DNA from: DMER64 sp964600385
GTDB taxonomy: Bacteria > Bacteroidota > Bacteroidia > Bacteroidales > UBA932
NCBI GenBank assembly: GCA_964600385.1
Contig: CAZRJC010000019.1
Span: 1 to 35,309, forward strand
Direction: 5' to 3'
Length of the DNA stretch: 35,309 nt
In this document: piece by piece, positions 1 to 8,181 of the stretch
Numbering within the stretch: position 1 is the first letter of the stretch
How the letters are laid out: every line of letters begins with the position of its first letter
The notes under the pieces: model-generated
The model's database searches: none
What the model was told of the DNA's origin: nothing
What the model saw: only the letters and a program-made list of their open reading frames with translations
Made by a program: the position numbers and the translations under genes

Positions 1-398
1 GTGCCATGTCTTACAACGTTAAAAACGCTGTTATCGGGGTTTATCCTGATTATGTAATTGACTTTGAAAGCGCACTGATTAGCCGGGGTGGTTTGACCGG
101 AGCATTAAACCCGACTGTAAACTCTCCCGGAGTTGGTCAGGTTCAGTTTAATTGGGTTGATAACTCGATTGATGGAAATGCAAGACCTACAGACAGGGCT
201 ATGGTTCTGGTTTATAATCCTGCAAGAAATGAAGCAGTGTATGTTAATGATGGTTCGGCCAGAAGCATCGGAAACCACGCTTTAACAGTTCCTGACCAGT
301 ATTCAGGAGACACTGTTTACACTTTTATCGCTTTCATTAGCGAAGACAGAAAAGAAGTTTCGAACAGTAAGTATGTTGGTGAGCTTATTGTAGCATAA
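1..398 (+). CDS. DUF6266-family protein, C-terminal part (5' end outside window)
   Basis: The frame is open from the left edge and ends with TAA at 396-398, so the 5' end is cut off; the ATG at 6 is probably internal. The visible ~130 residues match my memory of the C-terminal half of DUF6266 proteins, which are about 210 residues and common in Bacteroidota. Recognisable pieces are the RAMVLVYNPARNEAVY stretch, a G-ARS turn, a beta-rich VPDQYSGDTVYTFIAF segment and the ending KEVSNSKYVGELIVA. The function of the family is unknown. A strong intrinsic terminator follows about 25 bp downstream. The family call is from memory of its consensus, not from a search. Confidence 0.75.
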   Translation, partial: AMSYNVKNAVIGVYPDYVIDFESALISRGGLTGALNPTVNSPGVGQVQFNWVDNSIDGNARPTDRAMVLVYNPARNEAVYVNDGSARSIGNHALTVPDQYSGDTVYTFIAFISEDRKEVSNSKYVGELIVA

Positions 399-423
399 AC
401 TGGATTATTGAGTATGTTGTCGA

Positions 424-451
424 AAGTGCAGTCCTTCGGGGCTGCATTTTT
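424..451 (+). terminator. Rho-independent terminator after the DUF6266 gene
   Basis: The arms tgcagtcc (427-434) and gggctgca (439-446) pair over 8 bp with one G-T wobble, closed by a TTCG tetraloop (435-438) and followed by five T at 447-451. The three A/G before the stem can also pair with the T run. It lies just after the stop at 398 on the same strand. Confidence 0.85.
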
Positions 452-781
452 GATATAAAAACAACCAACAGGATTTCTTTCTATATTTACCCAGACGCAA
501 TTAAATTCCTTCCTATTTTCTTATATTTATCTCCTGATAATACATTTTAAGTTGATTTTTGTTGCCTATTTGTTGCCCGACTACAATGAAAGTCAGATAT
601 AGTAACAAAAATTACTTTCTGTATAGGCAAATGATGACGAGCCGAGTGCAAATGAAAGCTTGCTTTCAATTTGCCGAGGCGAGGAAATCATTGCGGCATT
701 TCCCGCAGCATTCCGTCAGGAAGGCTGCAAGAAGGTGCTTTAGCACCGCGGAAAATGGCGAATTGCGCAAATAAAAAAATA
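452..781. other. Gene-free, hairpin-rich intergenic stretch
   Basis: No convincing gene is seen. A 71-codon open frame at 559-774 resembles nothing I know. The stretch is rich in dyad symmetry: ttgcctat (562-569) with ataggcaa (623-630); an inner tgaaag/ctttca hairpin around 650-670; gcagcattcc pairing with ggaaggctgc with one mismatch around 707-730; and gtgctttagcac around 736-747. This could be a structured RNA, a degraded mobile-element end or leftover coding sequence. None of these can be decided from the sequence alone. Confidence 0.4.
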
Positions 782-793
782 CTATCTGCGCAT
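782..793. promoter_or_regulatory. Candidate operator, copy 1 (upstream of XylR-type regulator)
   Basis: The 12-mer ctatctgcgcat recurs exactly, in reverse complement, at 4186-4197 upstream of the kinase/susC/susD part of the locus. Here it abuts the presumed -33 element of the regulator promoter. Binding by the XylR-type protein encoded at 850-2073 is inferred from position only. Confidence 0.4.
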
Positions 794-829
794 TTTGCAT
801 ACAACGAGCCTAAATCACTGCTACCTTTG
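794..829 (+). promoter_or_regulatory. Bacteroidota-type promoter of the XylR/GH20 genes
   Basis: A perfect TAnnTTTG -7 element, TACCTTTG, lies at 822-829. A TTTG matching the -33 element lies at 794-797, 24 bp upstream, slightly wider than the usual ~19-21 bp. Transcription would start about 15 bp before the ATG at 850. Confidence 0.55.
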
Positions 830-849
830 ACGTCATATTTTATATAAGT

Positions 850-2073
850 ATGATCAAAGCCATTTTTATCTCGGATTTCACAGAGGAATTCCCGCATCAT
901 CTCCTTTCTGGCATCGTAAGATACTCATGCAAACACGAAAAGTGGGTCATCTGCCGCATGCCTCCTTCCTACAAGACCCAATATGGCATTGCCGGCACTA
1001 TCGCATGGGCAAAAAAATGGAAAGCAGACGCTATCATTGGCAGGTTTGACGATAAAGAGGATGTAAGTCAGTTTGAGAAAAACGGGATCATTGCCCTGGC
1101 TCAGGATTACAAGTCACTGTTTACATCAATTGCCAATATTACAGGTGACTATATCCGAACCGGACAGATGGCCGCCAGATATTTTATCAATAAGGGATTT
1201 ACCAATTTTGCATTTTACGGTTACAAAGATGTTGTATGGTCGGACCAGAGATGCAGGGGTTTCATGGATGAGATAATTGCTGCCGGGTATGGCGACAGTT
1301 TCTATACTCTTCAAAACCAATCCCTGGAAAATCTTTGGTTCTACGAATCGGAGCCGGTAATCGACTGGCTCAAACAGCTGCCGCATCCCACTGCCCTGCT
1401 CACCTGTGATGACAATCAGGGCAACAAGATTGCAGAAATATGCGGGATGGCGGGTATTAAGGTTCCTGACGAGATATCGATTCTGGGAGTTGACAATGAC
1501 CTGAGTGTGTGCAATCTTACGGGTCCGGTGCTGTCAAGTATCAAAATGGGGATTGAGGAGGCCGGTTATGAAGTGGCCAGGATGATAGATGAACTGCTTC
1601 ACGGCAAGATATCAAAGCCTCACGACATAGTTATCCACGCAATAAGTGTGGTCGAGAGAGACTCTACCAATCTGACCCTGACTCAAAATAAGTATATCTC
1701 CAAAGCCATCAAATTCATCTATGAGAATATCACCAGAAATATCACCACAACGGATATTCTGGAAATCGTTCCCATGTCCAGGAGATTGCTTGAAACCAAG
1801 TTCAAGAATGAAACAGGCCAATCAATCCACAACTTCATCACTAAGGTGCGTGTAGAGCACTTTGGACAAAGAATCCTGGAAGAAGACCGGCCCATAGGGT
1901 CACTAATCATACATTATGATCTGGATTTCAACAATCTGTGCAGATGCTTCAAACGTGAAACAGGCTATTCTCCAACAGAATACAGGACAATGTTCAACAA
2001 GGAAATGACAGCCAGATACCAGATGCCCGACATACATTCAAATGATTGCAAACTAATAAAAGCACTATACTAA
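850..2073 (+). CDS. XylR-family transcriptional regulator (LacI-type sugar-binding domain + AraC HTH)
   Basis: Cytoplasmic one-component regulator. Residues ~1-275 form a periplasmic-binding-protein-like fold as in LacI/XylR: the opening IKAIFISDF, an AARYFINKGFTNFAFYG segment, a TALLTCDDNQG segment, and VPDEISILGVDND, the LacI-family signature. Residues ~285-385 form an AraC-type double helix-turn-helix ending in CRCFKRETGYSPTEYR. The 407-residue length fits XylR proteins. It has no signal peptide. It is followed after one base by the GH20 gene, so the two are almost certainly co-transcribed, and it probably controls the GH20/ROK/SusCD locus in response to a released sugar. The ligand cannot be told from the sequence; an amino sugar is inferred from the neighbours. 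Confidence 0.9.
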   Translation: MIKAIFISDFTEEFPHHLLSGIVRYSCKHEKWVICRMPPSYKTQYGIAGTIAWAKKWKADAIIGRFDDKEDVSQFEKNGIIALAQDYKSLFTSIANITGDYIRTGQMAARYFINKGFTNFAFYGYKDVVWSDQRCRGFMDEIIAAGYGDSFYTLQNQSLENLWFYESEPVIDWLKQLPHPTALLTCDDNQGNKIAEICGMAGIKVPDEISILGVDNDLSVCNLTGPVLSSIKMGIEEAGYEVARMIDELLHGKISKPHDIVIHAISVVERDSTNLTLTQNKYISKAIKFIYENITRNITTTDILEIVPMSRRLLETKFKNETGQSIHNFITKVRVEHFGQRILEEDRPIGSLIIHYDLDFNNLCRCFKRETGYSPTEYRTMFNKEMTARYQMPDIHSNDCKLIKALY

Positions 2074-2074
2074 T

Positions 2075-4162
2075 ATGAAACAAATTTATCTTGCGGCAGT
2101 CGCATTACTCGCACTGGTTTCCTGTAACAAACCAACTACTGTGGAATGGACTGAAGGTCCGGTTGATCCCGAATCGGGACTTGGACAGTACACTCTTATA
2201 GTCCATAATCCGCCAAAGGATGGCAACTGGACAATCTGGTTCTCACAGTTCAGGATTCAACCTCAGATGGAAGAGGAATCACAAGGCAGCATAGAACATG
2301 TAGCCGGTAGCCTTCACAAGCTTTATCCTACATCGGGGTACGGCAAGACGATGACCATATCATACAAGGCCCGTGCACTCAGGCGCCAGAGCTGGGCTCC
2401 GGAATGTTTCACCCTGGACATCAAGGGCAAAGAGCCTGTTGAACTTATTGCAAAGTATAATTTTCTACCTGTAGAAGAGGTGGCAGAGTTTGTATATGAT
2501 CCTGTTGAACTTAGGGTTGAAGATATGATCCCGCAGCTCAAGAGTGTAAGCTACACAGAAGACAGCACCACAATTGATCCGGAAAAGGTAGAATACCTGA
2601 CAGTGAATATCGTCGGCAAATCACACGGATGGTACAAAATAACTGTCGCAAGCGAAGGAGTCAGGGCCGAGGCTGCAGATGAGGATGGTTTGTGGTATGC
2701 GCGCGTAACCATTGACAATCTCATCCGGAATGCTGCCGGTAAACAGGTTCCCAATATGATTATTGAAGATTATCCGGATTTACAGTACAGGGGCGTCATG
2801 CTGGATGTGTCCCGCAACTTTACCCCCAAGAAGCATGTCCTGACACTTATAGACTTGCTTTCACATTACAAGGTTAATGTACTTCATCTTCACCTTGCAG
2901 ATGACGAAGGCTGGAGGCTTGAAATCAAGGACTTGCCTGAACTTACCTCATTCTCTGCTTTCCATGCTTTGCCAGAAGTCGCTGAAGATGGTTCAATTAA
3001 AGAAGTTAAAGCCCTGATGCCATCCTATGCAGGAGCATTCTACCCCGAACAGGAAAGTACTTCCAACGGATACTATACCAAAGAGGATTTCATTGAAATC
3101 CTGAAATATGCCAAAGAGCGCCACATTACGATCATTACCGAGATGGATACACCGGGACATTCCAGAGCAGCTATCAAGGCAATGGAAAAGTATGCGGAAC
3201 GCACCGGTGATACCTCCTATCTGCTGAGCGAAGCAGCCGACACATCAAAATACATGTCGGTACAGGATTATAATGATAATGCCATTAATGTGGCCCTTCC
3301 CTCGACATACAAGTTCATGGAGAAGTATATAGAAACCCTTGTCGAATATTATAATGAGGCCGGAGTCGGACTGCCTGTAATCAATATTGGTGGTGACGAA
3401 GTAGCCGATGGTGCCTGGATGGGCTCTCCTGCCTGTCAGCAGTTGATGGCACAGAACGGATGGGACTCGGTTCATCAACTCAAGGCATATTACATTAACA
3501 GGATAATGGATATAACCCAGAGTCATGGCCTTAAAATTGCCGGATGGCAAGAGATAGCTCTAAATATGGATGATGCAACAATAGAAAGACTAAGAAGTAA
3601 CATGGCATATACCAATTGCTGGAGCACTTATCGTTCAACCAAGACAGATGAGTTCCCTTATATATTTGCAAATAAAGGGCTTAATGTAGTTCTGTCCAAT
3701 ATGACAAATACTTATTCCGATTTTGCATACAACAGAAGCAAGTTGGAACAAGGTCACGACTGGGGCGGAATAATTGATGAAAGACGTTCCTTCTCCCTCA
3801 ATCCCTTTGATGTATATAAATCTGTCCGCTGGGACGACGAAGGAAATATGGTTGACATAAAGGATCTTTCTACAGACAAGACTTCTCTTCACCCCGAGGC
3901 AAAGGACCATATCCTGGGCGTACAGGCTCAGCTTTGGAGCGAGACTATCCGGGGTTTCGAAGATGTAACCTACTGTATCTTCCCAAAAATGTTGGGCCTG
4001 TTTGAGAGAGGCTGGAATGCCAATCCTGCATGGGCCGGAACCACAGTGTCGGATGATCCTCTCTTTACCGGAGATTTCAACCGCTTCTATTCAATTATCG
4101 AAGCCCGCGAATACCCGTATTTCAACGAGAGAAATATTAACTATCGGAAACACAATCAATAA
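2075..4162 (+). CDS. GH20 beta-N-acetylhexosaminidase, lipoprotein
   Basis: Predicted exo-glycosidase releasing terminal beta-linked GlcNAc or GalNAc from glycans. It opens with a lipoprotein signal, hydrophobic core then LVSC with the lipidated Cys at residue 17, so it is probably surface- or periplasm-anchored. Residues ~25-225 are the beta-rich GH20b-like N-terminal domain. The catalytic TIM barrel follows, with YRGVMLDVSRNF, HLHLADDEGWR, TEMDTPGHSRA and the paired catalytic residues D441-E442 in NIGGDEVADG. A long insertion (~290-335) sits between the second and third barrel motifs. The length of 695 is typical. GH20 enzymes use substrate-assisted catalysis through the 2-acetamido group, so the substrate should be an N-acetylhexosaminide. 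It begins one base after the regulator gene. Confidence 0.93.
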   Translation: MKQIYLAAVALLALVSCNKPTTVEWTEGPVDPESGLGQYTLIVHNPPKDGNWTIWFSQFRIQPQMEEESQGSIEHVAGSLHKLYPTSGYGKTMTISYKARALRRQSWAPECFTLDIKGKEPVELIAKYNFLPVEEVAEFVYDPVELRVEDMIPQLKSVSYTEDSTTIDPEKVEYLTVNIVGKSHGWYKITVASEGVRAEAADEDGLWYARVTIDNLIRNAAGKQVPNMIIEDYPDLQYRGVMLDVSRNFTPKKHVLTLIDLLSHYKVNVLHLHLADDEGWRLEIKDLPELTSFSAFHALPEVAEDGSIKEVKALMPSYAGAFYPEQESTSNGYYTKEDFIEILKYAKERHITIITEMDTPGHSRAAIKAMEKYAERTGDTSYLLSEAADTSKYMSVQDYNDNAINVALPSTYKFMEKYIETLVEYYNEAGVGLPVINIGGDEVADGAWMGSPACQQLMAQNGWDSVHQLKAYYINRIMDITQSHGLKIAGWQEIALNMDDATIERLRSNMAYTNCWSTYRSTKTDEFPYIFANKGLNVVLSNMTNTYSDFAYNRSKLEQGHDWGGIIDERRSFSLNPFDVYKSVRWDDEGNMVDIKDLSTDKTSLHPEAKDHILGVQAQLWSETIRGFEDVTYCIFPKMLGLFERGWNANPAWAGTTVSDDPLFTGDFNRFYSIIEAREYPYFNERNINYRKHNQ

Positions 4163-4183
4163 AGGTTCTTCCTAAACATAAAA

Positions 4184-4253
4184 ATATGCGCAGATAGCAG
4201 ACAGATGTCTGCTCATATTCGAAAGAGAGCAAGTCTTCTTCTCCATAATTTTG
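4184..4253 (+). promoter_or_regulatory. Operator-like dyads and -7 element upstream of the ROK/SusCD genes
   Basis: The 110-bp gap after the GH20 gene holds the second copy of the 12-mer (atgcgcagatag, 4186-4197). It runs into a 7-bp-arm palindrome gcagaca-ga-tgtctgc at 4197-4212, itself enclosed by atatg (4184-4188) and catat (4214-4218). Downstream is a TAnnTTTG -7 element, TAATTTTG, at 4246-4253; no clear -33 TTTG is visible. The layout suggests a second, regulated transcript start for the kinase and SusCD genes. Confidence 0.5.
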
Positions 4254-4272
4254 CATAAAATTCTTGAGAAGA

Positions 4273-5109
4273 ATGAAATTAGGAATTGATATTGGAGGAA
4301 CAAATATTAATCTTGGACTTGTCCGGGATGAACGTCTGATAAAGGTGGAGAAAGTCAGTTCTTTCTCCACCTCTTTATCATGTGAACAGACTATCGATTA
4401 TCTGGAAGAACAGATAAAAAGATTCTACACTGCCCCTCTGACGGGATTGGGTATTGGAGTTCCATCTGTAGTTGATCTGGAAAAGGGAATTGTCTACGAT
4501 ACTGCAAATATCCCGCAATGGCAGGAGGTCCATCTGAAAGAGCAGCTTGAGAAAAGGCTTGGCATACCGGTTTATGTCAATAATGACTCAAACTGTTATG
4601 CACTGGGAGCCTATTCGGCCATACCTTTGGAATCCAGACCGAAATCGCTGGTAGCCATAACCCTGGGTACCGGTGTTGGAATGGGTATTGTAATAGACGG
4701 TGCGCTTTATTGTGGAGCGAACTGCGGAGCCGGAGAGCTTTCATGCCTGCCATACAAAGAGAGAACAATTGAAGATTATTGCTCCAAAAAGTTTTTTCTT
4801 GAAGCAGGTCTTGATGCAGCAGTGGCCGCAAAGCAGGCTCTGGAGGGAGAGGACCGGGCGCTGGGACTTTTCACGGAGTTTGGTCAGCATATCGGCTATC
4901 TTATTTGCTCGGTACTCTACGCTTACGATCCTGAACTTATTGTTCTTGGCGGAGGACTGTCCAACAGTTATCCGTTGTTCAGAAAATCAATGGAGTTCTA
5001 TCTGCAAAAGAGCTTCCCATATCATAAAACGATAGAAAATCTAAAGATCGCTGTGATGACAAGTGACGAGATTCCTCTCCTTGGAGCAGCATCGCTGGTA
5101 ACCAAATAA
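4273..5109 (+). CDS. ROK-family sugar kinase, atypical (no zinc motif)
   Basis: Predicted ATP-dependent kinase that would phosphorylate the sugar freed by the GH20 enzyme, for example GlcNAc. The N-terminal LGIDIGGTNINLGLV is the ATP-phosphate motif; further matches are GIGVPSVVD, VNNDSNCYALG (catalytic Asp region), TLGTGVGMGIVIDG and LIVLGGGLSN. The usual ROK sequence ExGH followed by CxCGxxGCxE is not present: here it reads GAGELSCLPYKERTIEDYCS, so the substrate-contacting His is Cys and the zinc ligands are missing. As I recall, a Bacteroidota ROK subgroup looks like this. The open frame extends upstream to a TTG at 4264, but the ATG at 4273 gives the canonical N-terminus and was chosen. 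SusC follows after 49 bp. A repressor is ruled out because there is no HTH. Confidence 0.85.
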   Translation: MKLGIDIGGTNINLGLVRDERLIKVEKVSSFSTSLSCEQTIDYLEEQIKRFYTAPLTGLGIGVPSVVDLEKGIVYDTANIPQWQEVHLKEQLEKRLGIPVYVNNDSNCYALGAYSAIPLESRPKSLVAITLGTGVGMGIVIDGALYCGANCGAGELSCLPYKERTIEDYCSKKFFLEAGLDAAVAAKQALEGEDRALGLFTEFGQHIGYLICSVLYAYDPELIVLGGGLSNSYPLFRKSMEFYLQKSFPYHKTIENLKIAVMTSDEIPLLGAASLVTK

Positions 5110-5158
5110 AACTTCCAATTTTTTCAAATCATTATTAATTAACCTAATTACAAAAACC

Positions 5159-8100
5159 ATGAAATCAGTCAAATTGATTTTGACCGTCATGTCGGTATTT
5201 ATCTCTTGTGCTTTGTTTGCACAAAACGTACGAATAACCGGCACGATCATCGATGCACAGACCGGAGAGCCTGTCTTCGCAGCTGTGGTTATGGTTGAAG
5301 GTACAAACAATGCAGTATCCACAGATATGGATGGGAAATATGCCATCACTGTTCCTGCAAATGCTTCCCTCAATTATAGCTTTATTGGATACGAAACAGT
5401 GTCCGTCAAGGTTGGTTCAGAAACAGTCATAGATGTGAAGATGACTACAAGCCAGATAGTTCTGGATGAAGTTGTTGTCTCTGCATTAGGTATCAAACGC
5501 GAGGCAAAAGCCTTGAGCTATGCTGCCCAGTCTGTAAGCGCTTCTGAACTCAGCAACAACAAGAGTATCAACATGATAAATTCGCTGGCCGGTAAGGCTG
5601 CGGGTGTCATTGTGTCTTCTTCTGCGGCAGGTCTCGGAGGCTCGTCAAAGATTTCCATCCGTGGTTTCCGTTCAATTGCCGGTGACAACCAGCCGTTGTA
5701 TATCATTAACGGAGTGCCTATGGGAAACAGCTCTTCCATGAGTACAGATTTTTACGGGAGTAGCGGAGCATCTTCATACGACAGTGGAGATGGTATTGCC
5801 AATCTCAACCCCGATGACATCGAGAGTATCAGCATCCTCAAAGGGGCTTCCGCATCTGCACTCTATGGTACACAGGCAGCAAACGGTGTGATCCTCATTA
5901 CTACCAAGAGCGGCTCTAAAGGTAAAATGCAAGTCACCTACAACAACAGCACCACATTTGACAATGCTACTGCCTTACCTGAACTCCAGCGCACATATGG
6001 GGCAAGTTCGGGATACCAGAGCTGGGGATCGAAGCTTTCATCTCCGGCTTCTCTTGCCATAGACAACTTCTTCCAGACTGCCATCACAGCAGTTAACTCA
6101 ATATCTCTCCAGGGAGGAACTGATAAAAATCAGACATATCTCTCCTACTCCAATACCACCGCTACAGGTCTTATGGAGAACAGCGGAATGAGTCGTCATA
6201 ATGTGAGCATTAGAAACACTACCAAAATTCTTGATAACCTTTCTCTGGATGCATCTATCCAGTTGATCAAGCAGAGCGTAAACAACCGTCCTTCCCCTGG
6301 TGGATTGTATCACAACCCTGTTATCGGTGCATACCGTTTTCCTGTTGGAGATGATATTAACCAATACAGGGATGAATATGAGGTATATGATCCTGAGCGT
6401 AATATCATGGCACAGAACTGGAACAAGGTTATTGACGCACACAGTGACCAGAACCCATACTGGATAATGAACCGCTGTCTGAGTCAGGTAAACCGTGATC
6501 GTTTCATCGGATCACTTACCTTGAAATGGGATGTGAACTCTCATTTCAATGTGCAGGCGCGTGCAAGTCTCGACTATTCCGCAGACAGTGATGATACAAA
6601 ATATTATGCTACTACTGCTCCGGCTTTGATCCTTTCGGAGAATGGTTTGTACAAATATGGCATAAGCCATGGAGGTACTATGTACTATGATATTCTTGCA
6701 ACATACAGGAACACATGGGGTGATTTCGATCTCAATGCAACAATAGGCGGAAGTCTTACTGCTGACAGAAGCACCAGCTTTGGTTTTGATTCCCGCAAAG
6801 GTGGAATGAAGTATGCCAACATCTTTGTTTTCAACAACCTCATTGATCCTAACGGAGATGAAGGTGCTTATCAGAAAGATTTGGCAGCTGTCTTTGGTAC
6901 TGCTACACTTGCCTTCAAGAATTTCCTTTACCTCGACCTTACGGCACGTAACGACTGGTCATCAACTCTTGCTTATACCCATAGCTTCAAGAAAGGATTC
7001 TTCTATCCGTCTGCAGGTCTCTCGTTCCTTTTGAGCGAAGTAATGCAAATGCCCAGGTTCATAGATTTTGCCAAGATCCGCGGATCATACAGCGTTGTAG
7101 GTAATGACCTTCCCAGCCGTGTGACAAATCCAATGAGCTCGATCGACTATTCAGGATCAATTGACTCCAACACTACCGCTCCTTTCGGAGACCTTAAACC
7201 GGAACTCTCATCGTCAACCGAATTTGGTTTTGACATCCGCATGTTCAAGGGCAGATTCAACATTGACTTCACCTGGTATAACACCAATACAACCAACCAG
7301 ATCTTTGAACTTCCTGCTCCGTCAGGCTCGGGATACTCAACATACTATGTAAATGCAGGTAATATCAGGAACAGAGGTATCGAACTCACTGTCGGCGGCA
7401 TTCCGGTTGATAACAAAAACTTTGTCTGGAGAACAAACTTCAATATCTCTCACAACGAGAATACAATATTGAAACTTCATGAAGACCTCCCGGAATTCAT
7501 CATCGGATCTAACGGAAGTTTCGGATACATGATGAAACTTCTTGAGGGTGGTTCCTATGGCGACTTCTATGTACACGGTTTTGCACGAAACGAAGACGGC
7601 ACTTTGGCTGTTGACGAAAACGGTCTGCCATACTCCGGTGATTCTATCACTTATGCAGGAAATAACCAGGCAAAAATGAATATTGGCTGGAACAACTCTT
7701 TTGACCTTTTCAATTGCATTAGCCTTTCATTCCTCATTGATGCACGCATAGGCGGACAGGTTCTTTCTCTCACACAAGCTGACCTCGATGCATGGGGAGT
7801 AACTCAGGCCACAGCAAATGACCGTGATCGCGGATATGCCGAGGTTGAAGGCATCAAGTTCAATAACGTAAAAGCCTTTTATGACAGAGTGGCCAATTAT
7901 GACGGTCTGACTGAGAATTATGTATATGATGCCACCAACGTTCGTCTGCGTGAAGCTTCCATAGGATATAACTTCCCAAGCAAGTTATTCAGCAATTGCA
8001 AGATCCTTAGTGGAGCTTCCGTTTCACTTGTAGGAAGAAATCTATGTTATTTCTATAAACAGGCTCCATACGATCCCGATTCTCTCATGGATGTAGGTTC

Positions 8101-8176
8101 TGACCTGCAGGGTGTTGACTTCTTTGGAATGCCGGCAACCAGATCACTCGGTTTCAATGTTAAAATTCAATTCTAA
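5159..8176 (+). CDS. SusC/RagA-type TonB-linked outer-membrane transporter
   Basis: Outer-membrane channel that, with its SusD lid, imports oligosaccharides using TonB/ExbBD energy. It opens with a cleavable signal peptide (cut near LFAQ, residue 22), then a carboxypeptidase-regulatory-like domain (~24-105: VRITGTIIDAQTGEPVFAAVV...), a TonB-box-like VLDEVVVSALG (~103-112) and the plug domain (~115-250) with SIRGFRSIAGDNQPLYIING and ASALYGTQAANGVILITTKSG. The remainder is the 22-strand barrel, ending in Phe as expected for outer-membrane insertion (GFNVKIQF). The length of 1005 residues is normal. The SusD gene follows after 5 bp. The substrate is inferred from the neighbouring GH20 and kinase to be an amino-sugar glycan. 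Confidence 0.96.
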   Translation: MKSVKLILTVMSVFISCALFAQNVRITGTIIDAQTGEPVFAAVVMVEGTNNAVSTDMDGKYAITVPANASLNYSFIGYETVSVKVGSETVIDVKMTTSQIVLDEVVVSALGIKREAKALSYAAQSVSASELSNNKSINMINSLAGKAAGVIVSSSAAGLGGSSKISIRGFRSIAGDNQPLYIINGVPMGNSSSMSTDFYGSSGASSYDSGDGIANLNPDDIESISILKGASASALYGTQAANGVILITTKSGSKGKMQVTYNNSTTFDNATALPELQRTYGASSGYQSWGSKLSSPASLAIDNFFQTAITAVNSISLQGGTDKNQTYLSYSNTTATGLMENSGMSRHNVSIRNTTKILDNLSLDASIQLIKQSVNNRPSPGGLYHNPVIGAYRFPVGDDINQYRDEYEVYDPERNIMAQNWNKVIDAHSDQNPYWIMNRCLSQVNRDRFIGSLTLKWDVNSHFNVQARASLDYSADSDDTKYYATTAPALILSENGLYKYGISHGGTMYYDILATYRNTWGDFDLNATIGGSLTADRSTSFGFDSRKGGMKYANIFVFNNLIDPNGDEGAYQKDLAAVFGTATLAFKNFLYLDLTARNDWSSTLAYTHSFKKGFFYPSAGLSFLLSEVMQMPRFIDFAKIRGSYSVVGNDLPSRVTNPMSSIDYSGSIDSNTTAPFGDLKPELSSSTEFGFDIRMFKGRFNIDFTWYNTNTTNQIFELPAPSGSGYSTYYVNAGNIRNRGIELTVGGIPVDNKNFVWRTNFNISHNENTILKLHEDLPEFIIGSNGSFGYMMKLLEGGSYGDFYVHGFARNEDGTLAVDENGLPYSGDSITYAGNNQAKMNIGWNNSFDLFNCISLSFLIDARIGGQVLSLTQADLDAWGVTQATANDRDRGYAEVEGIKFNNVKAFYDRVANYDGLTENYVYDATNVRLREASIGYNFPSKLFSNCKILSGASVSLVGRNLCYFYKQAPYDPDSLMDVGSDLQGVDFFGMPATRSLGFNVKIQF

Positions 8177-8181
8177 TAATT

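Noticed and set aside
559..774. 71-codon frame before the XylR-type gene
   Set aside because: Ends inside a hairpin-rich stretch, composition unlike neighbours, no recognisable family and no promoter.
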